A stretch of 36,104 nucleotides of DNA, from NCBI GenBank assembly GCA_017459565.1, contig JAFUCP010000191.1, forward strand, positions 1 to 36,104, in the 5' to 3' direction. Position numbers and translations under genes: made by a program. Positions 8,485 to 17,436 of the stretch are shown one piece after another (within the stretch, counting starts at the first letter, position 1; the number at the start of each line of letters is the position of its first letter). The DNA comes from Clostridia bacterium (GTDB lineage: Bacteria; Bacillota; Clostridia; Christensenellales; Aristaeellaceae). The notes beneath the pieces are model-generated. The model was not told where the DNA came from and did not search any database. It was given only the letters and a program-made list of their open reading frames with translations.

Positions 8485-8913
8485 TTAATTATGAGCAGGG
8501 CCGTCGTCCTGCGCGACGGGTTTGCTCTCTTTGAGCAGGTTGCGGATGTCGGTCATGGCCTGGGGGATCAGCTCTATGATCCGGTCGATGGGTTGGCAGC
8601 ACTGGGCGGGCAGCAGGCGCACCTGGTCCGGCCCGGTGACGAGGAACCCCAGCGGCTGCACGGTCACGCCCGCACCGGTGCCGCCCGCGAAGGGGATTTC
8701 GGGATGGGATTCCGCCTCCGCCTTTGAAAGCGCGCCCTTGCAGCGGTATTCGCCGCCCCCGGCCACAAAGCCGAAGCTGACCCGGGAGATGGGGATGACG
8801 GTGGCGCCGTCCGCCGTGGCGATGGGTTCGCCCACGACGGTGTTCACGTCGATCATATCTCGGATGTTTTCCATGGTGGTGGCCATAATGCCTTCAATCG
8901 GGTGTCTGTCCAT
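8485..8913 (-). CDS. ytfJ: GerW/YtfJ family sporulation protein
   Basis: A 142-residue protein with the family pattern: an N-terminal HPIEGIMATTMENIRDMIDV, VVGEPI, the glycine-rich GFVAGGGEY, and a second glycine patch FAGGTGAGVTVQPLGFLV. In Bacillus, YtfJ (GerW) is made in the forespore and is needed for proper spore germination. The sequence tells only that the host belongs to a lineage that kept this gene. ATG 8913 is preceded by a GGGGAAG-like site and lies inside the 3' end of the DUF2953 gene, which is also its neighbour in Bacillus (ytfI-ytfJ). Confidence 0.9.
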   Translation of the reverse strand: MDRHPIEGIMATTMENIRDMIDVNTVVGEPIATADGATVIPISRVSFGFVAGGGEYRCKGALSKAEAESHPEIPFAGGTGAGVTVQPLGFLVTGPDQVRLLPAQCCQPIDRIIELIPQAMTDIRNLLKESKPVAQDDGPAHN

Positions 8914-9398
8914 GCTGAAATCTTCCCCTTTATATTCGTCAATTCGCCGCTTGCGGCGGCAATCATAATCTGCCCGAAGCGCGCGCGGATCATACCCTGA
9001 AGCGCGACCTCCATGGCACTGGATTCAAAGTCCGGCGCCAGCTTTATTTCAAGCCGTGCGGCAGGGGTCCCCAGGGATGCGGTCAGCGCCGTCAGCGCGC
9101 CGCAGGCCATGGCGGTGGCGGCGGCGTCGCCCAGGCACAGCCTGCCCTCGAGGACGACGGCGTCCATACGCAGCCTGCGAAGCGCTCGCCACAGCCGGGG
9201 AAGGCCGATTTTGGGCCCGGATGGCTTTGCGCGCAGGGGCCTTTTGCGCGCCGCGCGCAGGGCGGCGCCGGGTGAAAACAAGCTGATGCCCACGCCCAGG
9301 CACGGCCTGTCCCCAGTGCCCAGGCAAAAGGCCGCGCACACGGGCACCGCGCCCAGATAGACGAGCGCCTCTATGAGCGCCGTGAGATAGACCGGCAT
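8853..9398 (-). CDS. DUF2953 family protein (YtfI-like)
   Basis: A 181-residue protein with an N-terminal hydrophobic helix (about residues 5-27), a basic stretch rich in Arg and Lys (residues 45-80), and a C-terminal part with LEGRLCLGDAAATAMACGALTAL and FGQIMIAAASGEL, typical of DUF2953 proteins. Function is unknown; synteny with ytfJ argues for a sporulation-related role. ATG 9398 has AAGGAGG upstream. It overlaps ytfJ by 61 bp, so the reading frame continues well past the ytfJ start; the terminal 20 residues are not typical and may follow loss of an earlier stop. Confidence 0.8.
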   Translation of the reverse strand: MPVYLTALIEALVYLGAVPVCAAFCLGTGDRPCLGVGISLFSPGAALRAARKRPLRAKPSGPKIGLPRLWRALRRLRMDAVVLEGRLCLGDAAATAMACGALTALTASLGTPAARLEIKLAPDFESSAMEVALQGMIRARFGQIMIAAASGELTNIKGKISAWTDTRLKALWPPPWKTSEI

Positions 9399-9476
9399 GG
9401 CTTCCGTCCTCCTTTTGAAGCGGGATGTGGCCTGTTGCGGCTTTTTCCCGGCAGACTGACGGCTTATCAGAGCTGT

Positions 9477-9505
9477 TCTTTATCCACTTTTCCCGATAAT
9501 GTCAA
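9477..9505 (-). promoter_or_regulatory. Promoter TTGACA-17-TAAAGA of the DUF2953-ytfJ unit
   Basis: On the minus strand a perfect TTGACA (9505-9500) and TAAAGA (9482-9477), spacer 17 bp, about 80 bp before the DUF2953 start. If it is used, it implies housekeeping-type transcription rather than a forespore sigma factor. Confidence 0.5.
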
Positions 9506-9538
9506 TGAATATTCTTTATTCGAATGAAAGCGTTGTGC

Positions 9539-9544
9539 TATAAT
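9539..9544 (+). promoter_or_regulatory. Extended -10 box TGC-TATAAT
   Basis: TATAAT at 9539-9544 with TGC directly before it, the same word as at 6427-6435; the -35 (TTATTC, 9516-9521) is weak. It places the transcript start near 9551 and so rules out the TTG at 9550 as start of the following gene. Confidence 0.6.
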
Positions 9545-9591
9545 ATGAATTGGGAATTCAGGCATACAGCAAAAAACGGGAGGCGCGGCCG

Positions 9592-10164
9592 GTGGCGACG
9601 ATCGTGGCGGAGGTTTTGGGACAGCGGCTTGAACTCGAAACCGAGCCCGGCCTGTTTTCGCCGGAACACGCGGACCGCGGCACGCTGGCCATGCTGTCCT
9701 GCGCACATTTTGAACCGGGCATGAAGGTGCTGGACCTGGGCTGCGGCTGCGGCCTGGTGGGCATACTGGCCGCCCGGCTATGCGGTGAAGGGAATGTCAT
9801 TTTATCCGACGTGGATCCCCTGGCGGTGGAGGTGGCCGCGCGCAACGCGGCGCGAAACGGCGTTGGGGGCGTAAAAACGGCGGTTTCCGACGGGTTTTCG
9901 GCCATAGATGAGACGGGCTTTGACCTGATCTTGTCCAACCCGCCCTATCAGTCGGACTTTTCGGTGGCGAAGGCGTTCATCGAAAAGGGGTTCAACCGGC
10001 TGAAGCTGGGCGGCACGCTCCTGATGGTGACCAAGCGGCGGGAATGGTACCGCAACAAGCTCATTGCCATATTCGGCGGCGTGCGGATCCATGAAATCGA
10101 CGGCTATCATGTGTTTGAGGCGCAGCGTCGCGACACGCGCTATGCCAGCAGTCGCGCAAGGTGA
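9592..10164 (+). CDS. Class I SAM-dependent methyltransferase, RsmC/small-domain family
   Basis: A 190-residue protein starting with GTG 9592 after GGGAGG (9578-9583); the longer frame opens with a TTG that overlaps the promoter. Motif I is VLDLGCGCGLVGILAA near residue 45, an acidic SDVDPLAV follows, and the catalytic NPPY motif (LILSNPPYQSDF) marks it as an N-methyltransferase acting on RNA or protein. The LFSPEHADRGTLAML and the later FIEKGFNRLKLGGTLLMV fit the MTS domain of RsmC, which methylates G1207 of 16S rRNA; the N-terminal pseudo-domain of E. coli RsmC is absent, as in Bacillus YbxB. The exact substrate is uncertain. Confidence 0.85.
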   Translation: MATIVAEVLGQRLELETEPGLFSPEHADRGTLAMLSCAHFEPGMKVLDLGCGCGLVGILAARLCGEGNVILSDVDPLAVEVAARNAARNGVGGVKTAVSDGFSAIDETGFDLILSNPPYQSDFSVAKAFIEKGFNRLKLGGTLLMVTKRREWYRNKLIAIFGGVRIHEIDGYHVFEAQRRDTRYASSRAR

Positions 10165-10206
10165 GGACCGTTTGTTTTCATAAACTGTCGGTAATGATAT
10201 CTTTTC

Positions 10207-10235
10207 TTGACACGACCCATAACTGGGTTTACAAT
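10207..10235 (+). promoter_or_regulatory. Promoter TTGACA-17-TACAAT of rny
   Basis: A perfect TTGACA at 10207-10212 and TACAAT at 10230-10235 with 17 bp between. The resulting leader of about 90 nt before the TTG start of rny shows no obvious structure. Confidence 0.8.
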
Positions 10236-10329
10236 AGCTATGTAGTCATGTAAACTGCAATAAGTATGTGTGCATGAAGGTAGTGATTCAGCCATTTAAT
10301 AATCAGAAGGAAAGGGGAGGTATGTAGTT

Positions 10330-11871
10330 TTGAGTTGGCCAATCGTCGCATTGATTGCGCTGATTGCGTTGGCCATTGGCCTGGCGGCCGGTTATCTGTA
10401 CCGCAAGAACGGCATGGAAAAAAAGATCGGCCAGACGGAGGAATTTGTCGCCAATATGCTGGAGGACGCGACCCACAAGGCTGAGGAGAAGAAAAAGGAA
10501 GCCGTCCTGGAGGCCAAGGAAGAGATCATCCGCTTGAAGTCGGAGCTTGATAAAGAAGTTCGTGACCGCCGCAGTGAAGTATCGCGGCTTGAGCGCAGGG
10601 TGAACCAGCGCGAAGAGGCATTTGACAAGAAACTGGACAACCTGGAGGCCCGCGAGGAGGCGCTGAACGAAAAATACCGCGAAGCCGAGCGCCTGGAAGC
10701 GGAAGCCAACGAGATGCACGACCGACAGAAGCAGGAGCTTGAGCGCGTGGCGGGCATGACCGCAGACGAAGCCAAGCAGATTTTGATCGACCGCATCCAG
10801 AAGGACGCCTACCACGACGCCGCCGTGATGGTGCGCGAGGTGGAGGCCAAGGCCAAGGAGGAGGCGGACAAGCGCGCCCGCGATATCGTTTCCCTGGCCA
10901 TTCAGAAGTGCGCCGCCGACCATGTGGCGGAGACCACCGTCTCCGTGGTGGCGCTGCCCAACGACGACATGAAGGGCCGCATCATCGGCCGCGAGGGCCG
11001 CAACATCCGCACCCTCGAAACCGCTACCGGTGTCGATCTGATCATCGACGATACGCCGGAGGCCGTGATCATCTCCGCCTTTGACCCGGTGCGCCGCGAG
11101 GTGGCCCGGATCGCGCTGGAGAAGCTGATCATGGATGGCCGCATCCATCCCGGCCGCATCGAGGAAATGGTGGAGAAGGCCAAGCGCGAGGTGGACAACC
11201 AGATTCGCGAGGCCGGCGAGCAGGCCGTGTTTGAAACGAACCTGCACGGCATCCATCCCGAGCTGGTGAAGCTGCTGGGCCGTATGCGCTACCGCACGTC
11301 CTACGGCCAGAACGTGCTGCGCCACTCCATCGAGGTCAGCCATCTGGCGGGCGTCATGGCCGCCGAGCTGGGCGCGGATGTGACCCTGGCCAAGCGCGCG
11401 GGCCTGTTGCACGATATCGGCAAGGCCATCGACCACGAGGTGGAGGGCACCCATGTGACCATCGGCGCGGACCTGGCCAAGAAGTTCCGGGAGAACGACT
11501 TGGTGGTCAATGCCATCGCCGCCCATCACGGAGATGTGGAGCCCAAGAGCGTGGAGGCCGTGCTGGTGCAGGCCGCCGACGCCATCTCCGCGGCGCGTCC
11601 CGGCGCGCGGCGGGAGTCGCTTGAAAATTACATCAAGCGCCTGGAGAAGCTGGAGGGCATCGCTTACTCCTTCGACGGCGTGGAAACCTGCTATGCCATA
11701 CAGTCCGGCCGCGAGGTGCGCATCATCGTCAAGCCCGAGGATGTGAACGACGCCGGCACGCTGATCCTCGCCCGCGAGATCGTCAAGCGGATCGAGAAGG
11801 AGATGGAGTACCCCGGACAGATCAAGGTGAACGTCATCCGCGAAACCAGAGCGGTGGAGTTCGCAAAGTAA
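10330..11871 (+). CDS. rny: Ribonuclease Y
   Basis: A 513-residue membrane-anchored endoribonuclease that starts mRNA decay in Firmicutes. In order: one N-terminal membrane helix (about residues 4-22), a long coiled coil rich in Glu, Lys and Arg (25-190), a KH RNA-binding domain with [15 protein letters not shown] (near 218-232), and an HD phosphohydrolase domain with [12 protein letters not shown] (near 358) that coordinates metal. The C-terminal [14 protein letters not shown] is the family signature. It starts with TTG 10330 behind AGGGGAGG at about 10 nt; a rare start like this can limit translation. It is monocistronic: own promoter upstream, strong terminator downstream. Confidence 0.97.
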   Translation: MSWPIVALIALIALAIGLAAGYLYRKNGMEKKIGQTEEFVANMLEDATHKAEEKKKEAVLEAKEEIIRLKSELDKEVRDRRSEVSRLERRVNQREEAFDKKLDNLEAREEALNEKYREAERLEAEANEMHDRQKQELERVAGMTADEAKQILIDRIQKDAYHDAAVMVREVEAKAKEEADKRARDIVSLAIQKCAADHVAETTVSVVALPNDDMKGRIIGREGRNIRTLETATGVDLIIDDTPEAVIISAFDPVRREVARIALEKLIMDGRIHPGRIEEMVEKAKREVDNQIREAGEQAVFETNLHGIHPELVKLLGRMRYRTSYGQNVLRHSIEVSHLAGVMAAELGADVTLAKRAGLLHDIGKAIDHEVEGTHVTIGADLAKKFRENDLVVNAIAAHHGDVEPKSVEAVLVQAADAISAARPGARRESLENYIKRLEKLEGIAYSFDGVETCYAIQSGREVRIIVKPEDVNDAGTLILAREIVKRIEKEMEYPGQIKVNVIRETRAVEFAK

Positions 11872-11884
11872 ACGACGCTGTGCA

Positions 11885-11925
11885 AAGCCCCCTGAGCCAT
11901 TCGGCTCAGGAGGCTTGATTTTTTT
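11885..11925 (+). terminator. Intrinsic terminator of rny
   Basis: Stem AAGCCCCCTGAGCC with GGCTCAGGAGGCTT (one mismatch), loop ATTC, then GA and seven T (11919-11925). A classical Rho-independent terminator 14 bp after the stop codon. Confidence 0.9.
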
Positions 11926-12009
11926 GTGGCGCATCACTTCACGGGCTAAACGCTTCTCAATCAAAAACAACACCAATCAAGGGCTGCTTTTTACGCAGCT
12001 GCCGCGTCT

Positions 12010-12047
12010 GGAAAACTTGACTTGCCGCAAGCAAGTCTGTGTTTTCC
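12010..12047. repeat. Two-part inverted repeat between rny and tyrS
   Basis: GGAAAAC (12010-12016) and GACTTGC (12019-12025) pair with GCAAGTC (12031-12037) and GTTTTCC (12041-12047): 14 bp with a 2/3-nt internal loop and a 5-nt apical loop. A smaller hairpin (GCTGC/GCAGC, 11983-11999) lies beside it. No T-run follows on either strand. It may form the 3' end of the tyrS transcript. Nothing else was recognised in 11926-12108. Confidence 0.6.
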
Positions 12048-12108
12048 ATCCTTGCATCAACGAAAAATCATCTCCTTGCTTGATAACATTTTTAGACTGA
12101 GAATAGTA

Positions 12109-13350
12109 TTATCCCTTCCTGACCAGACGGTGATAACTCTTTTTACCCTTCTTGATGAGCAGACCGTCGCCCTCCAGCATTTCTGGGGTGATGCGGTATT
12201 CCACATCGGTGATCTTTTCATCGTTGACGGACAAGCCGCCGGCGGTGATGGTCTGGCGGGCCTCCTTGTTGCTCTTGCACAGGCCGACCTTCGCTACCCA
12301 GGCCAGCAGGCGGTTTTCGTCCGAAAGCTCTTCGGGGTCGATCTGGGTGGTGGGCACGCTTCCGGCGCTGCCCGCGCCGCCGCCGAACAGGCTTTCCGCG
12401 GCCTGTTGGGCCTTTTTGGCCTCCTCCTCGCCGTGGACGTTCTTGGTGACCTCATAGGCCAGCACGCGCTTGGCCTCGTTGATGGCGCTGTCCTTGAGCG
12501 CGCCCAGGCGGCGCACCTCGTCCATGGGCAGGAAGGTGAGCAGGCCCAGGCACTTCTCCACATCCTGGTCGTCCACATTGCGCCAGTACTGGTAGAAGTC
12601 ATAGGGGCTGCACTTGTTGGGATCCAGCCACAGCGCGCCCTTTTCGGTCTTGCCCATCTTGCGGCCGTCGTGGGTCAAAAGCAGCTGGAAGGTGAGGGCG
12701 AAGGCGGGCTTGGCGTCCTTGCGGCGGATCAGATCCGCGCCGGAGAGCATGTTGCTCCACTGGTCGTCGCCGCCGCACTGGAGGCTCACGCCATAGCGGT
12801 GGTTCAGCTCCAGGAAGTCATAGCTCTGCATCAGCATGTAGTTGAACTCCAGGAACGTCAGCCCCCGCTCCAGGCGCTGCTTGTAGCACTCGGCGGTGAG
12901 CATACGGTTCACGGAGAACAGCGCGCCCACGTCCCTCAGGAAGTCGATATAGTTCAAATTGCGCAGCCAATCGGCGTTGTTGACGATCTGCGCGCAGTTG
13001 GGCTTGGATTCGTCGAAGTCCAGGAAGGATTCCATCTGCTTTTTGATGTGGGCGACGTTGTTGTCGATGTCCTCCACGGTCAGCACCTTGCGCAGATCAC
13101 TCTTGCCGCTGGGATCGCCGATCATGCCGGTGCCGCCGCCCATCAGCGCGAAGGGCTTGTGGCCCGCCTTTTGCAGGTGCGCCATGGCCATGATGGGGAT
13201 GTAGTGGCCGATGTGCAGGGAATCCGCGGTGGGATCAAAGCCCACGTAGAAGGAGACCATGCCCGCGTCAAAGGCCTTGTACAGCTCGTCCTCAAAGGTA
13301 ATCTGCTTCACAAAGCCGCGCTCTTTCAATAGATCCAGTGCGTTCATCAT
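12109..13350 (-). CDS. tyrS: Tyrosine--tRNA ligase
   Basis: A 413-residue class I synthetase (TyrRS) that charges tRNA-Tyr. The signature HIGH is in ADSLHIGHY near residue 46, and the KMSKS-type loop appears as GRKMGKT near 230. The C-terminal S4-like RNA-binding domain (residues about 345-413) contains [20 protein letters not shown] 13350 is preceded by AAAGGA at a 6-nt gap; the second ATG, 13347, is also possible. It lies 14 nt after the aminotransferase stop and therefore belongs to the same transcript, which starts with a tyrosine-type T-box leader. Confidence 0.96.
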   Translation of the reverse strand: MMNALDLLKERGFVKQITFEDELYKAFDAGMVSFYVGFDPTADSLHIGHYIPIMAMAHLQKAGHKPFALMGGGTGMIGDPSGKSDLRKVLTVEDIDNNVAHIKKQMESFLDFDESKPNCAQIVNNADWLRNLNYIDFLRDVGALFSVNRMLTAECYKQRLERGLTFLEFNYMLMQSYDFLELNHRYGVSLQCGGDDQWSNMLSGADLIRRKDAKPAFALTFQLLLTHDGRKMGKTEKGALWLDPNKCSPYDFYQYWRNVDDQDVEKCLGLLTFLPMDEVRRLGALKDSAINEAKRVLAYEVTKNVHGEEEAKKAQQAAESLFGGGAGSAGSVPTTQIDPEELSDENRLLAWVAKVGLCKSNKEARQTITAGGLSVNDEKITDVEYRITPEMLEGDGLLIKKGKKSYHRLVRKG

Positions 13351-13364
13351 ATCATTCCTTTCTG

Positions 13365-14549
13365 TTACAGCTTCGCAATCACGCCGCCCAGCTTTTCCAT
13401 GCCCTTTTCGATCGTGGGAATATCGCACATGGAGAAGTTTAGGCGCAGGGTATTCAGATGGCCGCCGCCGGGGTAGAAGTGGGTGCCGGGCACGAAGGCC
13501 ACGCCCGCTTCGATGGCCGCGTCAAACGCCTTCAGGCCGTCCACGCCCTCGGGCAGCTCCGCCCACACGAACAGGCCGCCCTGGGGCACGGTGTGCCTGG
13601 CGCCGGCGGGGAAAAATTTGAAGCCCTCCAGCATGGCGTCCAGCTGCTTTTTGTAATCGACGCAGATGCGCTCAAGGTGTCCCGGCATCAGTCCCGCCCG
13701 CAGGTAGGCGTCCACGATGGCCTGGTTGAGCAGGGGGGAGTGAACATCGGCGGACTGCTTGCCGATGACCATCTTCCGCAAAAGCAGCGGGTTGCGCACC
13801 GCCGCCGCGCCCAGGCGCATACCCGGGGCGATGTACTTGGAGAAGCTGGACATGTACACCACCAAGCCCTCCTCGTCGAAGGACTGGATCGGGGGCAGGG
13901 GATCGCCGCTGTAGCGCAGGTCGCGGTAGGGGTCGTCCTCGGCGATGACAACGCCATACTTCGCCGCCAGCGCCGCCAGCGCCTTCCTGCGCTCAAGGCT
14001 CAGGGTGATGCCCGTGGGGTTCTGGAAGGTGGGAATTACATACATCAGCTTGGGACGGTGCTTTTTGATCAGCTCCTCCGCCGCCTCCACGATCACGCCC
14101 TCGTCGTCCGTGGGCATGTCCACCAGCCGGGCGTTGTATTCCCGCATGGCCTGGATCGCGCCCAGGAAGGTGGGGCTTTCGCACAGCACTGCGTCGCCGG
14201 GGTCGATCAACGCCTTGAGCAGCAGGTCAAAGGCCTGGGAGCCGCCCTGCACGGGCAGGATCTCGCCGGCTTCGCATTTGACGCCCTCGGTGTTCAAAAA
14301 CGCCGCCGCGCTCTCCCGGAAGGGCGCAAAGCCGTCCGTCGCGCCGTATTGCAGCAGCGTCGTGCCGTACTTCGCCAGCACCTGGCCGGACAGCTCGGCG
14401 ATGACCTGGGGCTCCAGCGCCGTGTTGGAGGGGTTGCCTCCGGCGAAGGAGATCATGCCCGGGCGGGCCAGCAGCTTGAAGATTTCGCGGATGGCGCTGC
14501 CGTTGATGGGCCGCATGTGCTTTGCAAACATTTCCTCGGTGAATTGCAT
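13365..14549 (-). CDS. PLP-dependent class I/II aminotransferase, probably aromatic
   Basis: A 394-residue fold-type I aminotransferase of the 2-aminoadipate/aromatic (LysN/MocR-like) subfamily without a DNA-binding domain. Visible are [10 protein letters not shown] near residue 36, [21 protein letters not shown], the NPTG motif ([11 protein letters not shown]), [11 protein letters not shown], the PLP lysine in [14 protein letters not shown], and [14 protein letters not shown] 14549 follows AGGGGGAA. Substrate cannot be read from the sequence, but it sits between a tyrosine-specific T-box and tyrS, so tyrosine or its keto acid 4-hydroxyphenylpyruvate is the best guess: induction under tyrosine shortage would make sense for the last step of tyrosine synthesis. 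Confidence 0.88.
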   Translation of the reverse strand: MQFTEEMFAKHMRPINGSAIREIFKLLARPGMISFAGGNPSNTALEPQVIAELSGQVLAKYGTTLLQYGATDGFAPFRESAAAFLNTEGVKCEAGEILPVQGGSQAFDLLLKALIDPGDAVLCESPTFLGAIQAMREYNARLVDMPTDDEGVIVEAAEELIKKHRPKLMYVIPTFQNPTGITLSLERRKALAALAAKYGVVIAEDDPYRDLRYSGDPLPPIQSFDEEGLVVYMSSFSKYIAPGMRLGAAAVRNPLLLRKMVIGKQSADVHSPLLNQAIVDAYLRAGLMPGHLERICVDYKKQLDAMLEGFKFFPAGARHTVPQGGLFVWAELPEGVDGLKAFDAAIEAGVAFVPGTHFYPGGGHLNTLRLNFSMCDIPTIEKGMEKLGGVIAKL

Positions 14550-14580
14550 GTCGATTCCCCCTGTCAGTATCGTACAAAAT

Positions 14581-14838
14581 AAAACCGCCTTCCCCTTCGG
14601 GAAGGCGAATGAACATCGCGGTACCACTTCCGTTTGCCGCCAAAGCGCACCATCAAAGCGTCTGCGCGGCCTCGAACGCGCTGTCACGGGCGCACCCGGG
14701 CGGCCTACTGCCACTTCAACCGCCTGCTCCGGGATGTATTCGCGCCGCGCGCCTTCCATCCCTTCTCACCGGCCAGGGACTCTCTGAATCGGGCCAACGC
14801 GGGCTACTTATTCCCATCATTGCGAAACTATAAGTTGT
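14581..14838 (-). promoter_or_regulatory. T-box riboswitch, tyrosine specifier UAC
   Basis: An approximately 258-nt leader before the aminotransferase-tyrS operon. The diagnostic T-box sequence GTGGTACCGCG lies at about 14617-14628 (minus strand); its UGGU bulge would pair with the ACCA end of a tRNA with discriminator A, as in tRNA-Tyr. A terminator stem follows (CGCCTTCCC/GGGAAGGCG, 14586-14607, then GTTTTATTTT). Stem I shows the AG-bulge word AGAGAGT (14779-14785) and GGTGAGAAGG. The specifier loop reads GAATACA, putting a UAC (tyrosine) codon at 14736-14738. Uncharged tRNA-Tyr is expected to stabilise the antiterminator and switch on the operon. Specifier and downstream tyrS agree. Confidence 0.92.
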
Positions 14839-14844
14839 AGACTG

Positions 14845-14873
14845 ATGATAGCATGTCGCGCCGAATCTGTCAA
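14845..14873 (-). promoter_or_regulatory. Promoter TTGACA-17-TATCAT of the T-box operon
   Basis: Minus strand: TTGACA at 14873-14868 and TATCAT at 14850-14845, 17-bp spacer. The expected start near 14838 fits the T-box leader. It is back to back with the plus-strand promoter at 14915-14943. Confidence 0.85.
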
Positions 14874-14914
14874 GGCACGGCGGGGTTAAATCCGCCGATG
14901 GCGCGCGCCGGTGA

Positions 14915-14943
14915 TTGTGTTTTTTTCGAACCTATGGTATGAT
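14915..14943 (+). promoter_or_regulatory. Promoter TTGTGT-17-TATGAT of the DnaD/DnaC operon
   Basis: TTGTGT at 14915-14920 and TATGAT at 14938-14943 with 17 bp between, about 55 bp before ATG 14999. It excludes the upstream in-frame start codons because they lie inside the promoter. Confidence 0.65.
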
Positions 14944-14998
14944 ATATCATAGAATAGTCTGTACAATGCGGCGGGATGTCCCGCAAGAGGTAAGCGCT

Positions 14999-16465
14999 AT
15001 GGCCACATTCAGCTTTGCCGAGGGATCGGCGATGTTCGACTCCACCCCCATCGAGAATATGTTCCTGCTGGAACACCTGCCCACTGCGCCGGAGGCCTAT
15101 CTGCGCGTGTACCTGTACGCGCGGATGCTGGCGCTGCACCCCGAGCTTGGGGGCGACGCGGTGGACACGGCCCGGGCGCTGCGCCTGGACGAGGACGCGG
15201 TCTACGCCGCCTTCAAGTACTGGGAGCAACAGGGGCTTGCGCGGCGGCTGACGGACCGCCCGCCCACCTATGAGCTTCTGCCCGTGCGCGGGGGGGACTA
15301 TGCCGCCTCCAACCCCATGGAGGCGAATTACTATGCCTATCGGGATTTCAACGCCTCACTGCAGGCGCTGTTCGGCGCGAAGCTGATCGAGTCCCATGAA
15401 TACCGGGTGGCCAACGACTGGCTGAACGTGCTGGGCTACGACCAGGACGCGGTGCTGCGGATAGTGCAGTACGGCATCGACAAGTCCCGCAGCAAAAACC
15501 CAAGCCCCGCCGGGGTGTTCAAGCGCATGGACAAGCTGGCGACGGTCTGGGCGGATCGGGGCTGCCGCACGGCGGAGGACGTGGCCCGGGCCATCGCCGA
15601 GGACGAGGGCGTGTACGGCGCCGCCTGCGCGGTCCTCAAGCGGTTTGCCCTGCGGCGGCAGCCCACGCTGGACGAGCTGGACTGCGTCAAGCGCTGGATG
15701 GACGAATGGCGCTACAGCGAGGAGCAGATCGTATCCGCCTGTGAGGAGACCACCAAGACCCGCGCCCCCAGCTTCGCCTATCTGGACGCGGTCCTCAAGT
15801 CCCGCCTCAACGACCGGGGCGGCGCGTGGCGGGAGCTTTCCGAGATTCTCAGAGAGCTGGACCCCTACCAGGCGCAGCCCACGCAGGACCAGCTGGAGCG
15901 CTATACACGGCTCAAAGGCGCGGGCTTTGACGCCGCGACGGTCAAGCTGGCGGCCGTTCAGTGCCACCGCAAGAAGCGGACGCGCTTTGAGGATCTGGAA
16001 TGGATGCTGGACCGCTGGGCGGCACTGGGGCTGTACACCCGCGACGCCGCCGAGGCCTATATCCAGGATATGAGCCACAAGGCGGAGCGGGTGCGCGGGA
16101 TACTGGACAGGTGCGGCCTGGACCGCCGCCCCACGATGGACGATCTGCGGCTGTACGAACGCTGGAGGGACGCATACGACGAGGATCTGATCGACTACGC
16201 GGCGGAATGTGCCGCGGGCATGAAGCAGCCCATGACGTATGTGGACAAGCTGCTGAAGCAGTGGAGCGATATCGGCGTGAAATCGGTGGAGGCGGCCCGG
16301 GCGGAACATGCCCTTTGGCGCGGTTCGAAGGGCGGCGAGGCCGCGAAACCGGCGGCGCCCAATCCCGCGCTGGATTACGAACAGCGCAAATATACCGACG
16401 AGGATTTCGGGGACGACTTCTTTATTGACCTGGACAAATACGGTGAGGAGGGCGAAAAGGCATGA
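14999..16465 (+). CDS. DnaD-like primosomal replication protein with repeated DnaB_2 modules
   Basis: A 488-residue protein, about twice the length of Bacillus DnaD. The N-terminal part (residues about 1-110) looks like the winged-helix DnaD_N region (FLLEHLPTAPEAYLRVYLYARML...LRLDEDAVYAAFKYWEQQGLA). After it come repeated helical modules of the DnaB_2 type near 135-190, 220-275, 295-350 and 380-430, each with a tail such as PSFAYLDAVLKSRL, or PMTYVDKLLKQW. The family helps DnaA load the replicative helicase. The C-terminus (YTDEDFGDDFFIDLDKYGEE) is acidic. ATG 14999 follows AGAGGT. Its stop overlaps the start of the DnaC-like gene (ATGA), fitting a shared helicase-loading role. Confidence 0.87.
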   Translation: MATFSFAEGSAMFDSTPIENMFLLEHLPTAPEAYLRVYLYARMLALHPELGGDAVDTARALRLDEDAVYAAFKYWEQQGLARRLTDRPPTYELLPVRGGDYAASNPMEANYYAYRDFNASLQALFGAKLIESHEYRVANDWLNVLGYDQDAVLRIVQYGIDKSRSKNPSPAGVFKRMDKLATVWADRGCRTAEDVARAIAEDEGVYGAACAVLKRFALRRQPTLDELDCVKRWMDEWRYSEEQIVSACEETTKTRAPSFAYLDAVLKSRLNDRGGAWRELSEILRELDPYQAQPTQDQLERYTRLKGAGFDAATVKLAAVQCHRKKRTRFEDLEWMLDRWAALGLYTRDAAEAYIQDMSHKAERVRGILDRCGLDRRPTMDDLRLYERWRDAYDEDLIDYAAECAAGMKQPMTYVDKLLKQWSDIGVKSVEAARAEHALWRGSKGGEAAKPAAPNPALDYEQRKYTDEDFGDDFFIDLDKYGEEGEKA

Positions 16466-17436
16466 CGCGAGCGGAACACATACGCGCGCTGCAGGAGGAG
16501 TACGCCCGGCAGAGGGCCCGGAACGAAGCGGATCTGGAGCGGCGCACCGCCCAGGCCTGTGCGCTGGAGCCGGAAATTGCGCAGCTGCGCCAGGAGAGCG
16601 CCTCGCTGGCCCTGAAGGCCATGCGAAGCATCCTCAATGCGCAGAGCATCGCCGACCGGGCGCAGTTCGCGGAGGACATGAAGCGCCGGGGCCGGGCGAT
16701 CAACGCCGAGATCCGCGCCCTGCTGCGCAAGGCGGGGCTTTCGGAGGACGAGCTGGAAATGCGCTATCGCTGCGATAAGTGCAAGGATACCGGCTATGTG
16801 GGCGACGCCCCGGCGCGGTTCTGCGATTGCTTTGAAATGCGGCTGCGGCTTCGCCAGTATGAGGACGGCACCATGGCGGGCACCCAGGAGCAGAACTTCG
16901 GCACCTTTGACGAAAGCCGCATCCCAGAGGCGGACGGACAGCGTCAACAGCTTATCAAAGCGCGGAACCTGTGCAAGGCCTATGCCGATGCCTTTCCCGA
17001 TACCGACTTCAAAAACCTGCTGCTCACCGGCCCCGGGGGACTGGGCAAGACGTTTTTGCTCAACTGCATCTTTGAACGGGTGACGACGCGGGGCTTTTCC
17101 GCGGTGCGCATCACGGCCTTCCGCATGTTCGAGGCCATGCGCCAGCAGCATGTGGGCAACGATGAAAAATACCAGGGCTTTTCGGAGCTGATCGAAGCGC
17201 CGCTGCTGCTGATCGACGACCTGGGCACGGAACCCATGATGCGCAACATCACCGTGGAATACCTGTTCACGCTGCTCAACGAGCGCATCGCGGCCAAGCG
17301 CCACACCGTCGTCGCCACGAACCTGACCCCGGTGCAGCTCAACGAGCGCTACGGGGAGCGGGTGGCCTCCCGGCTGCTGGACAAGGGCGTGTGCGGCGCG
17401 ATTCAACTCAAGGGAAAGGATTTGAGAAAGCTGTGA
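16462..17436 (+). CDS. DnaC/DnaI-like AAA+ helicase loader
   Basis: A 324-residue protein. The N-terminal 90 residues are predicted helical or coiled coil, then a zinc-type knuckle (CDKCKDTGYVG...FCDCF near residues 104-125), as in Bacillus DnaI. The AAA+ ATPase core has Walker A GPGGLGKTF near 190, Walker B LLLIDDLGTE near 250, sensor-1 VVATNLTP near 290, and an arginine-finger region SRLLDKG near 308. Such proteins deliver the DnaB-type helicase to the origin or to restarted forks with DnaD. It begins in the stop codon of the DnaD-like gene (ATGA) and its stop overlaps the next start (GTGA). Confidence 0.92.
   Translation: MTRAEHIRALQEEYARQRARNEADLERRTAQACALEPEIAQLRQESASLALKAMRSILNAQSIADRAQFAEDMKRRGRAINAEIRALLRKAGLSEDELEMRYRCDKCKDTGYVGDAPARFCDCFEMRLRLRQYEDGTMAGTQEQNFGTFDESRIPEADGQRQQLIKARNLCKAYADAFPDTDFKNLLLTGPGGLGKTFLLNCIFERVTTRGFSAVRITAFRMFEAMRQQHVGNDEKYQGFSELIEAPLLLIDDLGTEPMMRNITVEYLFTLLNERIAAKRHTVVATNLTPVQLNERYGERVASRLLDKGVCGAIQLKGKDLRKL

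Noticed and set aside
10303-11976. Minus-strand frame of 557 codons opposite rny
   Set aside because: Antisense to RNase Y, His/Leu/Gly-rich translation without family features.
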